Source: Methylococcaceae bacterium (GTDB taxonomy: Bacteria; Pseudomonadota; Gammaproteobacteria; Methylococcales; Methylomonadaceae). Taken from it: DNA of 7,068 nt. The DNA is taken from assembly GCA_947505055.1 (NCBI GenBank), contig CANNLO010000245.1, positions 1 through 7,068 on the forward strand, given 5' to 3'. A program made the position numbers and the translations under genes. Of this stretch, positions 1 through 6,701 are shown piece after piece (the stretch's first letter is position 1; every line of letters begins with the position of its first letter). The notes beneath the pieces were generated by a model. It saw only the letters and a list, made by a program, of their open reading frames with translations. It was not told where the DNA came from and did not search any database.

Positions 1-1170
1 ACTGGCTTGAGTGTAGCCACTCTGATCAAAGCCGTCGAAGCGGGCGTAGACAATGTAGATACCGCCATTTCATCACTGAGCATGACTTACGGTCACAGTC
101 CCACCGAGACCATCGTCGCCAGCCTGGAACACACACCTCATGATACCGGTCTGAACCTGATCAAACTGGAACACATCGCCGCCTATTTCAGGGACATACG
201 CAAAAAATATGCGCAATACGAAGGCAGTTTGAAAGGCGTCGATAGTCGCATTCTGATTTCCCAAGTACCGGGCGGCATGCTGACCAACATGGAAAGCCAA
301 CTGAAAGAACAAGGTGCCGCCGACAAATTCGACGAGGTCATGCTGGAAATCCCTCGTGTCCGGGAAGATTTGGGTTTTATTCCGCTGGTCACGCCGACAT
401 CTCAAATCGTCGGCAGTCAAGCGGTGATCAACGTCATGAATGGCGAACGCTACAAAAACATCACCAAAGAAACGGCCGGCGTTTTAAAAGGTGAATACGG
501 AGCAACCCCAGCGCCAGTCAATAAAGCCCTGCAAGACAAGGTATTGAAAGGCGCACAGGCGATTAGCTGCCGCCCTGCCGACCTGATCGCACCGGAAATG
601 GACAAACTGATTGCCGAGGTGCGGGAGAAAGCCCAGGCCGAAGGCGTAACCCTATCCACCAACATCGAAGAAGACGCGTTAATCAACGGCCTGTTTGCAC
701 AAATTGGCTGGAAATTTCTGGCTAACCGGGGCAATCCTGCCGCCTTTGAAGCCGCGCCGGATGCCGAAGCATTTGCTGCCGCCAACTCGGCTGCGGCAAG
801 CCCGACGAATGCAGTCAACCCAAGCGTTCAGGCACAGTCGGAAACCTACACGGTCAATGTCGATGGCCGGAATTTTAGCGTCATCGTCGGCGTCAACAAT
901 GCAGCCCTGAGCATTCACCCGACCGCCATTGCTCCCCATACCGCACTGATAGCCAGCAGCGGCGCTACAGTTGAGGCACCGATGGCCGGCAATATTCTGA
1001 AAATCCTGGTTGATGTGGGCAGCATCGTTGCCGAAGGCGATGTCGTAGTCATCATGGAAGCAATGAAAATGGAAACTGAAGTGCGCTCCAAAACGACCGG
1101 CATCGTCAGCACTGTCTACGTCAAAGAAGGCAGTGCCGTCGCCGGTGGCGACGTGTTAATTTCGTTATAA
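1..1170 (+). CDS. oadA: Oxaloacetate decarboxylase alpha subunit, 3' part (5' end outside window)
   Basis: This subunit carries out the carboxyltransferase step of the Na+-translocating oxaloacetate decarboxylase: CO2 moves from oxaloacetate to biotin on the same chain, and OadB then decarboxylates it. The frame is open from base 1 (Thr-Gly-Leu-Ser), so the TTG at 7 is not a start. The family is about 590-600 residues; 389 are seen here, so roughly 200 N-terminal residues, including the metal-binding His-x-His motif expected just before TGLS, lie upstream. Window residues 1 to about 85 are the end of the TIM-barrel carboxyltransferase ([10 protein letters not shown]). About 88-285 is the PYC/OadA conserved domain ([17 protein letters not shown]). 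About 250-283 is an Ala/Pro-rich linker, and 323-389 is the biotinyl domain with EAMKMET. The biotinylated Lys is residue 356 (bases 1066-1068). OadB follows on the same strand. Pyruvate carboxylase subunit B is similar in sequence, but the adjacent oadB decides for OadA. Confidence 0.96.
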   Translation, partial: TGLSVATLIKAVEAGVDNVDTAISSLSMTYGHSPTETIVASLEHTPHDTGLNLIKLEHIAAYFRDIRKKYAQYEGSLKGVDSRILISQVPGGMLTNMESQLKEQGAADKFDEVMLEIPRVREDLGFIPLVTPTSQIVGSQAVINVMNGERYKNITKETAGVLKGEYGATPAPVNKALQDKVLKGAQAISCRPADLIAPEMDKLIAEVREKAQAEGVTLSTNIEEDALINGLFAQIGWKFLANRGNPAAFEAAPDAEAFAAANSAAASPTNAVNPSVQAQSETYTVNVDGRNFSVIVGVNNAALSIHPTAIAPHTALIASSGATVEAPMAGNILKILVDVGSIVAEGDVVVIMEAMKMETEVRSKTTGIVSTVYVKEGSAVAGGDVLISL

Positions 1171-1190
1171 GTAAGAAAATACAAACATTC

Positions 1191-1317
1191 TCCACGACGG
1201 CACGAAGAACACGAAGTCTTTAATCTATTGAATTATAGATACCATGATTAGATTAAGCTAAATCCTTAATCTATAAGAGGGGGTCTATAAAAAATCAATT
1301 CTTCGTGCCTTCGGGAT
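1191..1317. repeat. Small inverted-repeat (MITE-like) element between oadA and oadB
   Basis: An 11-bp perfect inverted repeat, GGCACGAAGAA (1199-1209) and TTCTTCGTGCC (1299-1309), bounds about 90 bp of AT-rich DNA. A weaker match extends outward on both sides to about 1191 and 1317. Inside are a 9-bp stem with a 7-nt loop (1249-1257 with 1265-1273), a 6-bp stem (1223-1228 with 1235-1240), and TTAATCTAT twice as a direct repeat (1220-1228, 1266-1274). It has no reading frame of its own. This is the form of a non-autonomous miniature element or an intergenic palindromic repeat; which of these cannot be told from one copy. It widens the oadA-oadB gap to 224 bp, where these genes normally sit close together. 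Confidence 0.6.
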
Positions 1318-1381
1318 GAATAATGCTTCCACATCCGCAGGACAAAAAGGCGGCCATCCGGTCCACCCAACATAATTTATT

Positions 1382-1387
1382 AAAGAG
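1382..1387 (+). promoter_or_regulatory. Ribosome binding site of oadB
   Basis: AAAGAG lies 7 nt before the ATG at 1395. It decides the start: the in-frame upstream ATG at 1323 would add 24 polar residues unlike the OadB N-terminus. Confidence 0.6.
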
Positions 1388-1394
1388 ACCTCTG

Positions 1395-2522
1395 ATGGAA
1401 AATCTCATTTCACTCTGGCATAGCACCGGTATTTACAACTTTACAGGCGGTCAGGTCTTCATGATGCTGATTGGCTTTTTGCTGCTGTTCCTAGCCATTA
1501 AAAAAGGCTTCGAGCCCTTGCTGTTATTGCCGATAGGCTTTGGCGCGATACTCAGCAATATCCCGGTTGCCGGTATCGCCGAAGAAGGCGGCATTTTGCA
1601 CTATCTGTATTTCGGCATTAAAACCGGTTTGTTTCCGTTGCTGATATTCATGGGCGTGGGCGCAATGACTGATTTCGGCCCAATGCTGGCCAATCCTAAA
1701 ACGTTACTGCTAGGTGCTGCGGCGCAATTCGGCATCTTCGCCTCGCTGCTGGGGGCGCTGGCACTGAATGCAATACCGGGGCTGGAGTTTACTTTAAGAG
1801 ATGCTGCCGCGATCGGCATTATCGGCGGTGCCGACGGCCCGACCGCCATTTATGTTGCTTCAAAGCTTTCACCTGACTTGCTGGGAGCGATTGCAGTCGC
1901 CGCTTACTCGTACATGGCCCTGGTGCCGCTGATCCAGCCACCGATCATGCGCGCCTTAACCACCGAAGATGAGCGAAAAATCGAAATGCAGCAACTTCGT
2001 GTCGTCAGCAAAACCGAAAAAATTGTCTTTCCGTTAATGCTTCTAGTTATCTGCACCTTATTGTTACCGTCAGCGGCGCCATTGATCGGTATGTTTGCGC
2101 TGGGCAATCTGATGAACGCCAGCGGCGTGGTTGAACGCTTAAGCCAAACCGCGCAAAACGAACTGATCAATATCGTCACTATTTTCTTAGGCTTGGCGGT
2201 AGGTTCCAAGCTCAGCGCCGAAGCTTTTTTGCAGCTAAAAACCCTAGGCATCTTAGCCTTGGGCGCGATTGCGTTCAGCATCGGCACAGCAACTGGCGTG
2301 ATCATGGCGAAAATCATGAACAGATTCAGTAGCACCCCAATCAATCCTCTGATTGGCGCAGCCGGCGTATCCGCAGTGCCAATGGCGGCGCGGGTAGTCA
2401 ATAAGGTCGGACTGGAAAGTAACCCCCATAACTTCCTGCTGATGCATGCGATGGGGCCAAATGTTGCAGGGGTAATCGGCTCTGCGGTGGCGGCAGGGGT
2501 TTTGTTGAGTTTGGTTAAGTAA
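1395..2522 (+). CDS. oadB: Oxaloacetate decarboxylase beta subunit, Na+ pump
   Basis: This inner-membrane subunit decarboxylates the carboxybiotin carried by OadA and uses the energy to export Na+. The product is 375 residues from ATG 1395, chosen over ATG 1323 because of the ribosome binding site and because family members begin in a MENLxxLW-like way. It is a polytopic, very hydrophobic protein. The family motifs are present at a constant offset of 56 from the Klebsiella numbering: GGADGPT with Asp147 (Asp203), Tyr173 (Tyr229), Asn317, Gly321 and Ser326 (Asn373, Gly377, Ser382), and Arg333 (Arg389). These are the residues implicated in Na+ and proton coupling, so the pump looks intact. The C-terminal motif [14 protein letters not shown] is also clear. 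At 375 residues it is the short form; the Klebsiella protein is about 433, the difference lying N-terminal to Asp147. It is probably cotranscribed with oadA, although the 1191-1317 element lies between them. GcdB and MmdB decarboxylase subunits are close relatives; the OadA neighbour favours oxaloacetate. Confidence 0.96.
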   Translation: MENLISLWHSTGIYNFTGGQVFMMLIGFLLLFLAIKKGFEPLLLLPIGFGAILSNIPVAGIAEEGGILHYLYFGIKTGLFPLLIFMGVGAMTDFGPMLANPKTLLLGAAAQFGIFASLLGALALNAIPGLEFTLRDAAAIGIIGGADGPTAIYVASKLSPDLLGAIAVAAYSYMALVPLIQPPIMRALTTEDERKIEMQQLRVVSKTEKIVFPLMLLVICTLLLPSAAPLIGMFALGNLMNASGVVERLSQTAQNELINIVTIFLGLAVGSKLSAEAFLQLKTLGILALGAIAFSIGTATGVIMAKIMNRFSSTPINPLIGAAGVSAVPMAARVVNKVGLESNPHNFLLMHAMGPNVAGVIGSAVAAGVLLSLVK

Positions 2523-2572
2523 AACCCAATAAATCACCACAATTAAAGTCACATAAAGATGGCTCACTGGTG

Positions 2573-2658
2573 ACACAGATCAGAAGGATAATCACGGATT
2601 AAAAAAGCGCAAGACAGGCTAGATTTTAAAAATATGAGTAAATCGGTCTGATCTGTGT
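2573..2658. repeat. 86-bp inverted-repeat element
   Basis: A 12-bp perfect terminal inverted repeat, ACACAGATCAGA (2573-2584) and TCTGATCTGTGT (2647-2658), bounds a 62-bp AT-rich centre with no reading frame. It begins about 50 bp after the oadB stop, in the convergent gap between oadB and the lipoprotein gene. The termini differ from those of the 1191-1317 element, so it belongs to another repeat family. Folded as RNA it would form a long stem after oadB, but no T-run follows, so a terminator role is not supported. Confidence 0.6.
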
Positions 2659-2732
2659 TATGAGAGTTCCATTGCTCTATGTAATGATTGGTTATTGAAC
2701 AAGCTCTATATTGATGATATTTGCAGCTGAAA

Positions 2733-2773
2733 TGTTCATTACAAGCTCCCTAAGCAGTTGCTTTTAATGAACA
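2733..2773. terminator. Stem-loop at the 3' end of the lipoprotein gene, possible terminator
   Basis: A 9-bp perfect inverted repeat, TGTTCATTA (2733-2741) and TAATGAACA (2765-2773), continues inward after one mismatch with AAGC/GCTT (2743-2746, 2760-2763), giving a 13-bp interrupted stem. It starts 4 nt after the lipoprotein stop codon on the minus strand and lies where oadB transcripts would end from the other side. The stem is AT-rich and is followed on the minus strand only by TTTC, so it is a weak intrinsic terminator at best, or a 3'-end protecting hairpin. Confidence 0.4.
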
Positions 2774-2777
2774 GAAT

Positions 2778-2981
2778 TCACTGGGTTTCCCGCTCTATTT
2801 TTTGACGCTGTTGCTCCGCTGCGTCCTTTAACCCTTGTTCGACCTGCTTGGCTTGTTCCAATGCTTCCCGCTGAGTCTTTAACAACCCTGTATCAACTGC
2901 TTTAATCGGCTTGTCATCTGTATCGCAGCCGACGACGGAAACCAGCATCAGCATCATTGCAACTTTAATTATCAAGTTCAT
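2778..2981 (-). CDS. Small lipoprotein, unknown function
   Basis: The product is 67 residues. Residues 1-18 form a lipoprotein signal peptide (MNLIIK, then a hydrophobic stretch) ending in the lipobox VVGC, with Cys19 as the lipidated residue. The mature part is about 49 residues: an acidic start (DTDDK), then a Gln/Glu/Lys-rich segment from about 33 to 66 that looks like one amphipathic or coiled-coil helix. Asp20, the +2 residue, is the classic Lol-avoidance signal in enterobacteria, so retention in the inner membrane is predicted. AAGGAA lies 5 nt before the ATG. It follows the DUF502 gene on the same strand after 165 bp and may be cotranscribed with it. I do not recognise a named family. 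Confidence 0.8.
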   Translation of the reverse strand: MNLIIKVAMMLMLVSVVGCDTDDKPIKAVDTGLLKTQREALEQAKQVEQGLKDAAEQQRQKIERETQ

Positions 2982-3049
2982 TTTGCTTCCTTAATCGTAA
3001 AAAAATTATTTTCCCACAAAAATAACTTAACTTTTCAAAGAGATAACGA

Positions 3050-3081
3050 CCTGCTAGCCATCAGCCTAAGGGGGGAGCAGG
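3050..3081 (-). other. Short stem-loop between the DUF502 gene and the lipoprotein gene
   Basis: CCTGCT (3050-3055) and AGCAGG (3076-3081) form a 6-bp stem with a 20-nt loop containing a run of six G on the plus strand. On the minus strand it lies downstream of the DUF502 gene, but no T-run follows directly. It could be a partial terminator or a processing hairpin. Confidence 0.25.
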
Positions 3082-3146
3082 AAAACCAATACAAGGCATT
3101 GATTTACTTCTTGTCTTTCGTGGACTGACTGCGGTTTTTAGCTTAA

Positions 3147-3737
3147 TCAGGTTAATTGACTCATTTCCGAAGCCTTGTTGTAATCGACCCCCACACTGAT
3201 GATAAAGCTGCTAGCTTCTTCGATATTCATAGCTGATTTAATGACCTTAGATTTATCGACAATCACCGTAAAACCGGATGTAGGGTTAGGCGATGTAGGA
3301 ACAAACAATACATACTTGTTCTCAAACCTGTTAGTCACATACGCCGGCGTCCAAAGGCCTTCTTTAGGATATTCAACATAAACTACTTCCTTGGAAATAG
3401 TCTGATCATGGGAAGAAAATATATTGATAACTTTTTTAAGTACCCGGTAAACCGTATTCATTAACGGAATCCGCTCGATAACCTGATCAAACACCGCAAT
3501 CACCCAGGAACGCCCCTCTTTGACTAATTTATGGCCGATGTATACCAAAATAAAAAAACTAATCGCAAACACCAGAATCGTATAGAGATAATTATCCGCA
3601 TAGACGTATACCAATTGAAATAAATCAGAGACCCGGTCTTTTACAAAAATCATTATCTGCAAAATAACGACAATAGGGATAACCGCCAATACCCCAATCA
3701 AAAAATAATTCAACAGCTTTTTAGTCAACTCGTTCAT
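3147..3737 (-). CDS. DUF502 family membrane protein
   Basis: The product is 196 residues, the usual length for DUF502 (PF04367). It has two membrane segments, about 11-32 and 52-68, followed by a soluble C-terminal domain. Family landmarks are the IP-x-x-N-T-V-Y segment (90-97), the KKV that follows, the VxYP motif (121-124) and the strongly conserved PTSPNPTSGF (147-156), then an acidic NIEEA with a short hydrophobic stretch (FIISVGV). The family is widespread, sits in the inner membrane, and has no established biochemical function, so none is given here. The start is set by GGAGAAG about 5 nt before the ATG at 3737. Its nearest same-strand neighbour is the small lipoprotein downstream; upstream there is a long gap, so it probably has its own promoter, which I could not place with confidence. 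Confidence 0.9.
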   Translation of the reverse strand: MNELTKKLLNYFLIGVLAVIPIVVILQIMIFVKDRVSDLFQLVYVYADNYLYTILVFAISFFILVYIGHKLVKEGRSWVIAVFDQVIERIPLMNTVYRVLKKVINIFSSHDQTISKEVVYVEYPKEGLWTPAYVTNRFENKYVLFVPTSPNPTSGFTVIVDKSKVIKSAMNIEEASSFIISVGVDYNKASEMSQLT

Positions 3738-4002
3738 TTTTCTTCTCCAATACTATAAGGATGTCATGATTAGCGGGATGCCTGAAGCGAACAATAATAC
3801 TGCAAATATCTTAATGTATTTTTCAGTATCGATCCCGTTTTAAAGTATTTCTTTGGTCAAAAAACATCAGCACTGCACTTTGAATTATTATCTTGTATAT
3901 CACTGACACCATAAACGCACTAGCCATCAACAATAACCTTTCAAACTGACACGGACTTTGTTGTTTGGATATTTTTCACTGCTAATTATCGCGGATAGCA
4001 TT

Positions 4003-4070
4003 GAGCCACAGCGTTACAGTCGCCACCAGTTCAAAGCCATCTTAATTTGACGACCGACTGTAACACGCTC
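4003..4070. repeat. Imperfect palindrome with 10-bp core arms
   Basis: GTTACAGTCG (4013-4022) and CGACTGTAAC (4055-4064) pair perfectly across a 32-nt loop. GAGC (4003-4006) and GCTC (4067-4070) extend the stem after an asymmetric internal loop. It is not followed by a T-run on either strand, and it is far from any start codon. A dispersed intergenic palindrome or a structured RNA segment are both possible. Confidence 0.45.
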
Positions 4071-4276
4071 TACCAACCCATAGAAAGCTTTACAGTCTTT
4101 TTGGCAGCATAAAACTATGGGTCAAGGAAACGATCATGATTATATTGCGATGACTGAACCGTTTGAAAAAAATCTCACGGCTATTATTGCGAGGCAAACT
4201 TCTAATATGTATTCATTCTTGGATATAGGCTAAGTATGAATGAAGCGTATGGTGTTCGGCGAGTGAAATTAAAATA

Positions 4277-4311
4277 TGACAGGCTCCCATTACGGGCATT
4301 AGAACCTGTCA
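4277..4311 (-). terminator. Rho-independent terminator of the outer-membrane barrel gene
   Basis: On the minus strand, 6 nt after the stop codon, TGACAGG pairs with CCTGTCA (4305-4311 with 4277-4283 in plus coordinates). Inside the loop is a second small stem, CCC-GTAAT-GGG. The hairpin is followed by TATTTTAATTT. Position, stem and T-rich tail all fit an intrinsic terminator, though the tail is interrupted by A. Confidence 0.6.
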
Positions 4312-4317
4312 GTGACG

Positions 4318-5640
4318 CTACATCAAATCGAAAGTCATTGGCACCCTGAAATTAAGGGTAACATCTTGTGCATCGGTTGTGGTGCCTACTCCTAAAGATA
4401 AATTGAATGTAGACTTGGGGGTGTATTTGAACGAATAGCCAATCAGAAGCTGCCCAATATCCAAGGTACTCCCTGTAATTATTTCTCCATTAATATGAGA
4501 ATCTAAAACATGTTTGTGCGAATACCCCAAACTGAACGATGAACGCTCATTAACACCGAAGCCCATACCAAAACTTACCCCTAACGCATTCCCTGGATTA
4601 AATTTACCAAAACCGGTTTTAGTTTCGGCGTTGTAGCTATAGCTAAGATTGCCAAAAAAAACAGCTGGATCCGTTGGAAAAAGAGCTGTAAGACTTGGCT
4701 GAAAACTGAAATATCCGGCACCTGTCGGCATTTCGCTTGCATATGAAAACCCGGCTATCCCCGTATCTTGTATATATTTAATGTCAAAAGGACTTTTTCC
4801 TGTGGGTGCCGTCGCAACGATATTACCGACAAGGATAGGCCAACCGCCGGATCCATTGTTAAGCTGATACCGAGCAGCAAACTCAAGATCACCAATACCG
4901 GTTCCGGTTGAATTGAACGCTGAATCATACGAAGAAGGACTAAGGTTAACCGGTCGTCCGAGTTGGCTTTGAGTACGGTATACATAAGGGACTCTGAATT
5001 CTAATTCCAGGCTATCCGTCACACCGTAACGCGCTCCCAAAGCGCCGATTAAACTGTGTTGTTTAATCTGACGAATATCAATGAGGCCAATAGCAATAGC
5101 AGGAAGAAAGGTATAGGCATTGAGATATACCCGGTTGTTACTGGTATAGCTATATGTCATTGCAGGCTCAACAACAATGTTGCCTTTTTTGGTTAACACG
5201 CCACCGACGGTATCGCTTAATCTGGGTAATTCTGGCGGCCTTGGCTTTTCTGTTGCTCCGGGAGGCGCCTGACCGACAGGCTTAGACGGAAGTTGACTGG
5301 ACTTTGTTGAAGGCTCATTGATTTTTTTTGCCGAAACGATTGGAGGTTGACTTGCTGCCTGTTTGACCGGAACCTGATTATTTTCTGTGCCTTGATTTGT
5401 CAATGAATCAAGCCGCAATTTTAGTCGCTCCAGTTCTTTTCCTTGCTCGGCAATAATCTGCCGTTGTTGTTGAAATTCTTTTTGCTGCACGGCGAGTAAT
5501 TTCTTGTATTCGGCCAAGGAATTATTATTCTTGCCTGTTTCTGCAAAACTATTGTTCACAAAAACAACACAACAGATATAAACAAACCACTTCATCACTC
5601 CGACCAAAAGAAATTTTCCGCCCCCAAATTTCATCCTCAT
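4318..5640 (-). CDS. Outer-membrane beta-barrel with N-terminal coiled coil (FapF-like transporter)
   Basis: The product is 440 residues from ATG 5640. A longer frame opens at a TTG at 5664, but AAGGAA at 5647-5652 points to 5640; ATG 5595 would leave a compact 18-residue signal peptide and is the alternative. Regions in order: signal peptide to about 33 (cleavage SFA|ETG); coiled-coil helix about 42-80, rich in Gln/Glu/Lys/Leu; Pro/Lys/Ser-rich linker about 90-140; and from 141 (LSDTVGGVLTKKG) a beta-barrel of alternating hydrophobic strands with Gly/Asn/Ser turns. The barrel matches the gammaproteobacterial family often labelled transporter or, wrongly, acetate kinase (LELEFRVPYVYR, SLTALFPTDPAVFFGNL, FGMGFGVNERSSFSLGYSH). 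Coiled coil, linker and barrel in this order is the plan of FapF, the trimeric outer-membrane pore of the Fap amyloid pathway. The last strand ends at Phe437 but is followed by Asp-Leu-Met. It is encoded downstream of the double-glycine protein and the C39 fragment on the same strand. The barrel call is firm; the FapF-like role is inference. Confidence 0.85.
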   Translation of the reverse strand: MRMKFGGGKFLLVGVMKWFVYICCVVFVNNSFAETGKNNNSLAEYKKLLAVQQKEFQQQRQIIAEQGKELERLKLRLDSLTNQGTENNQVPVKQAASQPPIVSAKKINEPSTKSSQLPSKPVGQAPPGATEKPRPPELPRLSDTVGGVLTKKGNIVVEPAMTYSYTSNNRVYLNAYTFLPAIAIGLIDIRQIKQHSLIGALGARYGVTDSLELEFRVPYVYRTQSQLGRPVNLSPSSYDSAFNSTGTGIGDLEFAARYQLNNGSGGWPILVGNIVATAPTGKSPFDIKYIQDTGIAGFSYASEMPTGAGYFSFQPSLTALFPTDPAVFFGNLSYSYNAETKTGFGKFNPGNALGVSFGMGFGVNERSSFSLGYSHKHVLDSHINGEIITGSTLDIGQLLIGYSFKYTPKSTFNLSLGVGTTTDAQDVTLNFRVPMTFDLM

Positions 5641-5646
5641 GTTATT

Positions 5647-5652
5647 TTCCTT
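5647..5652 (-). promoter_or_regulatory. Ribosome binding site choosing the barrel start at 5640
   Basis: AAGGAA on the minus strand lies 6 nt before ATG 5640. The TTG at 5664 has no such site, so the eight extra residues encoded upstream are unlikely to be translated. Confidence 0.6.
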
Positions 5653-5663
5653 TTTAGGTCTCA

Positions 5664-5738
5664 AATTAATAGCAATTAATTCCCTGCGCTGTAATTTAGG
5701 ATTGAACTTAACTGCAGCAATTAATAAGTCTTTAATTG
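5664..5738. promoter_or_regulatory. Clustered AATTAAT palindromes upstream of the barrel gene
   Basis: Two perfect 7-bp inverted repeats lie together: AATTAAT (5664-5670) with ATTAATT (5675-5681), loop 4 nt, and CAATTAA (5718-5724) with TTAATTG (5732-5738), loop 7 nt. The 10-mer AGCAATTAAT is repeated directly at 5671-5680 and 5716-5725, 45 bp apart. The cluster starts 24 bp upstream of the start codon. This is the form of a paired operator; in AT-rich DNA it could also be chance. Confidence 0.35.
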
Positions 5739-5929
5739 TTCTTTCAACAAACTTTACTTTTAGCCTTTGGTATTTAACATTTATGAGCGAACAAAAATGC
5801 TAAATAAAGACATACATTATTAAATAAACAATTCGTCTAGATTTATATGTTATTGGCCCAATCCGGACAATCAGTATATGTACGTAGGTAGCAAGCCGTT
5901 TACTCTCGCTTTACGCAATAAAGCTTCAT

Positions 5930-5959
5930 TTTATATTGAGAAAAACAGCTTCAAGTCAA
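5930..5959 (-). promoter_or_regulatory. Candidate sigma-70 promoter for the barrel gene
   Basis: On the minus strand TTGACT (plus 5954-5959) and TATAAA (plus 5930-5935) are separated by 18 bp. Each matches five of six bases of its consensus. Transcription would begin near 5923 and leave an untranslated leader of about 280 nt that includes the AATTAAT cluster. Confidence 0.4.
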
Positions 5960-6188
5960 TGAATAAAAACATCTTTGTCTGCTTGTAAAAATTAGACGTT
6001 TTTCGCTCTTATTAGAAGTAATGTTTTATAAAATAATTTTTAAAATATCAGTGATGATTGTTGACGCTCAATCCTAAGCTCAGTGAAGTGAAGTGAATCG
6101 GAGAATAAACATTTATCAGTTAAGCAATGAGCAACCGATCGGGGCCGCCCACTGCAGTTTGCTGTTAAAGCTCTATTAACTTCCAGCT

Positions 6189-6683
6189 CTAACGTGCATT
6201 AGGTAGGATATAGTTATTAAAAAACATACTGCTATTATTTGAACTCAAACTCTTTAATTGGCTAAGGCCTATATTAATATCGGTAATATTCCTAATCACT
6301 TGATTATCCATATTATTCTGAATAATCACAGGACTCAACCCTACACCTACCAAATCTGGAGATTGATTCAGGGTCCCACTCTGAATCAATGAAACTGTAT
6401 TGCTTGGTAATTGGAGCAATGAGGAAGAAATTACGACACCATTCAAAGAGGTCATTCTCGCCATACTAAAATCGATGTTCATGCCGTTGGGAAGGGCAAA
6501 TCCACCTCTTAGTTGATCCAGCTCACTGTCAGTTGCACGCTCCCAATTATCAATTTGGGCAGCAGCATTATTTGAGACCCCATCCGCTAATACCTGATAG
6601 GCAAAGCTAAGACCTCCCCCTATTATTATGCAGCGCAAAGCCCTCAAGAATTTTCCGTAGACTTTAAATTTATATGCTTTCAC
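6189..6683 (-). CDS. Sec-exported protein with a double-glycine cleavage motif, putative C39 substrate
   Basis: The product is 164 residues from GTG 6683, chosen because AGAGGAG lies 8 nt before it; the GTG at 6692 overlaps that site. Residues 1-33 form a Sec signal peptide with a basic start, a hydrophobic core (IIIGGGLSFAYQVLA) and likely cleavage LA|DG. Residues 54-61 read ELDQLRGG, which fits the double-glycine leader consensus (Glu -8, Leu -7, Leu -4, Gly -2, Gly -1) recognised by C39 peptidases. Cleavage there would release 103 residues starting FALPNG. This part lacks Cys, has about 15 Asn and many Ser, Ile and Leu, and few charged residues. It contains MARMTSLNGVV (74-84) and an Asn/Ile-rich stretch, IIQNNMDNQVIRNITDINI (120-138). 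A composition like this is seen in secreted, self-assembling or adhesive proteins. It starts 18 nt after the C39 fragment's stop, so the two form an operon. I recognise the LRGGF-type family as one found beside C39 peptidases, but no function is established. Confidence 0.8.
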   Translation of the reverse strand: MKAYKFKVYGKFLRALRCIIIGGGLSFAYQVLADGVSNNAAAQIDNWERATDSELDQLRGGFALPNGMNIDFSMARMTSLNGVVISSSLLQLPSNTVSLIQSGTLNQSPDLVGVGLSPVIIQNNMDNQVIRNITDINIGLSQLKSLSSNNSSMFFNNYILPNAR

Positions 6684-6691
6684 GCTAAACA

Positions 6692-6698
6692 CTCCTCT
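6692..6698 (-). promoter_or_regulatory. Strong ribosome binding site choosing GTG 6683
   Basis: AGAGGAG on the minus strand lies 8 nt before GTG 6683 and abuts the other possible GTG at 6692, which is therefore excluded. It falls in the 18-nt gap after the peptidase fragment's stop codon. Confidence 0.65.
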
Positions 6699-6701
6699 TA
6701 A

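Larger units (their letters stand above)
3738..4317. other. 580-bp gap without a recognisable gene
   Basis: No frame here is both long and protein-like on either strand. What it holds is structure: a stem-loop at 4003-4070, an 8-bp inverted repeat CCCATAG-based (4076-4083 with 4115-4122), a 7-bp pair TTCATTC/GAATGAA (4212-4218, 4238-4244), and the terminator-like hairpin 4277-4311. The octamer TTACAGTC occurs at 4014-4021 and 4090-4097, and its complement lies inside 4055-4064. The upstream signals of the DUF502 gene must lie in the 3738-3900 part. Confidence 0.6.
5641..6188. other. About 550-bp AT-rich gap without a gene
   Basis: All frames are broken by stops and no protein-like stretch is seen. 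It holds the ribosome binding site and candidate promoter of the barrel gene, the AATTAAT inverted and direct repeats (5664-5738), a triple GTGAA tandem (6083-6097), and a short GC-rich island near 6138-6150 in otherwise AT-rich DNA. No clear terminator follows the double-glycine protein gene, so read-through into the barrel gene is possible. Confidence 0.6.

Noticed and set aside
1323..1394. N-terminal extension of OadB from ATG 1323
   Set aside because: Adds 24 polar residues absent from the family; the ribosome binding site favours ATG 1395.
1904..2576. Long minus-strand frames over oadB
   Set aside because: They are antisense to a clearly conserved membrane protein and have no family features.
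3820..3866. TTGACC on the minus strand as -35 box for the DUF502 gene
   Set aside because: No acceptable -10 box at 16-18 bp spacing.
4117..4233. Plus-strand frame of 38 codons starting at ATG 4117
   Set aside because: No good ribosome binding site, the start lies within an inverted repeat, and the peptide resembles nothing known; too short to support.
5878..5988. Plus-strand frame of 36 codons in the gap upstream of the barrel gene
   Set aside because: No ribosome binding site, AT-rich composition expected to give such frames by chance.
6083..6097. GTGAA triple tandem as a CRISPR or regulator-binding array
   Set aside because: Only 15 bp of simple repetition; no spacers or repeat units of CRISPR size.
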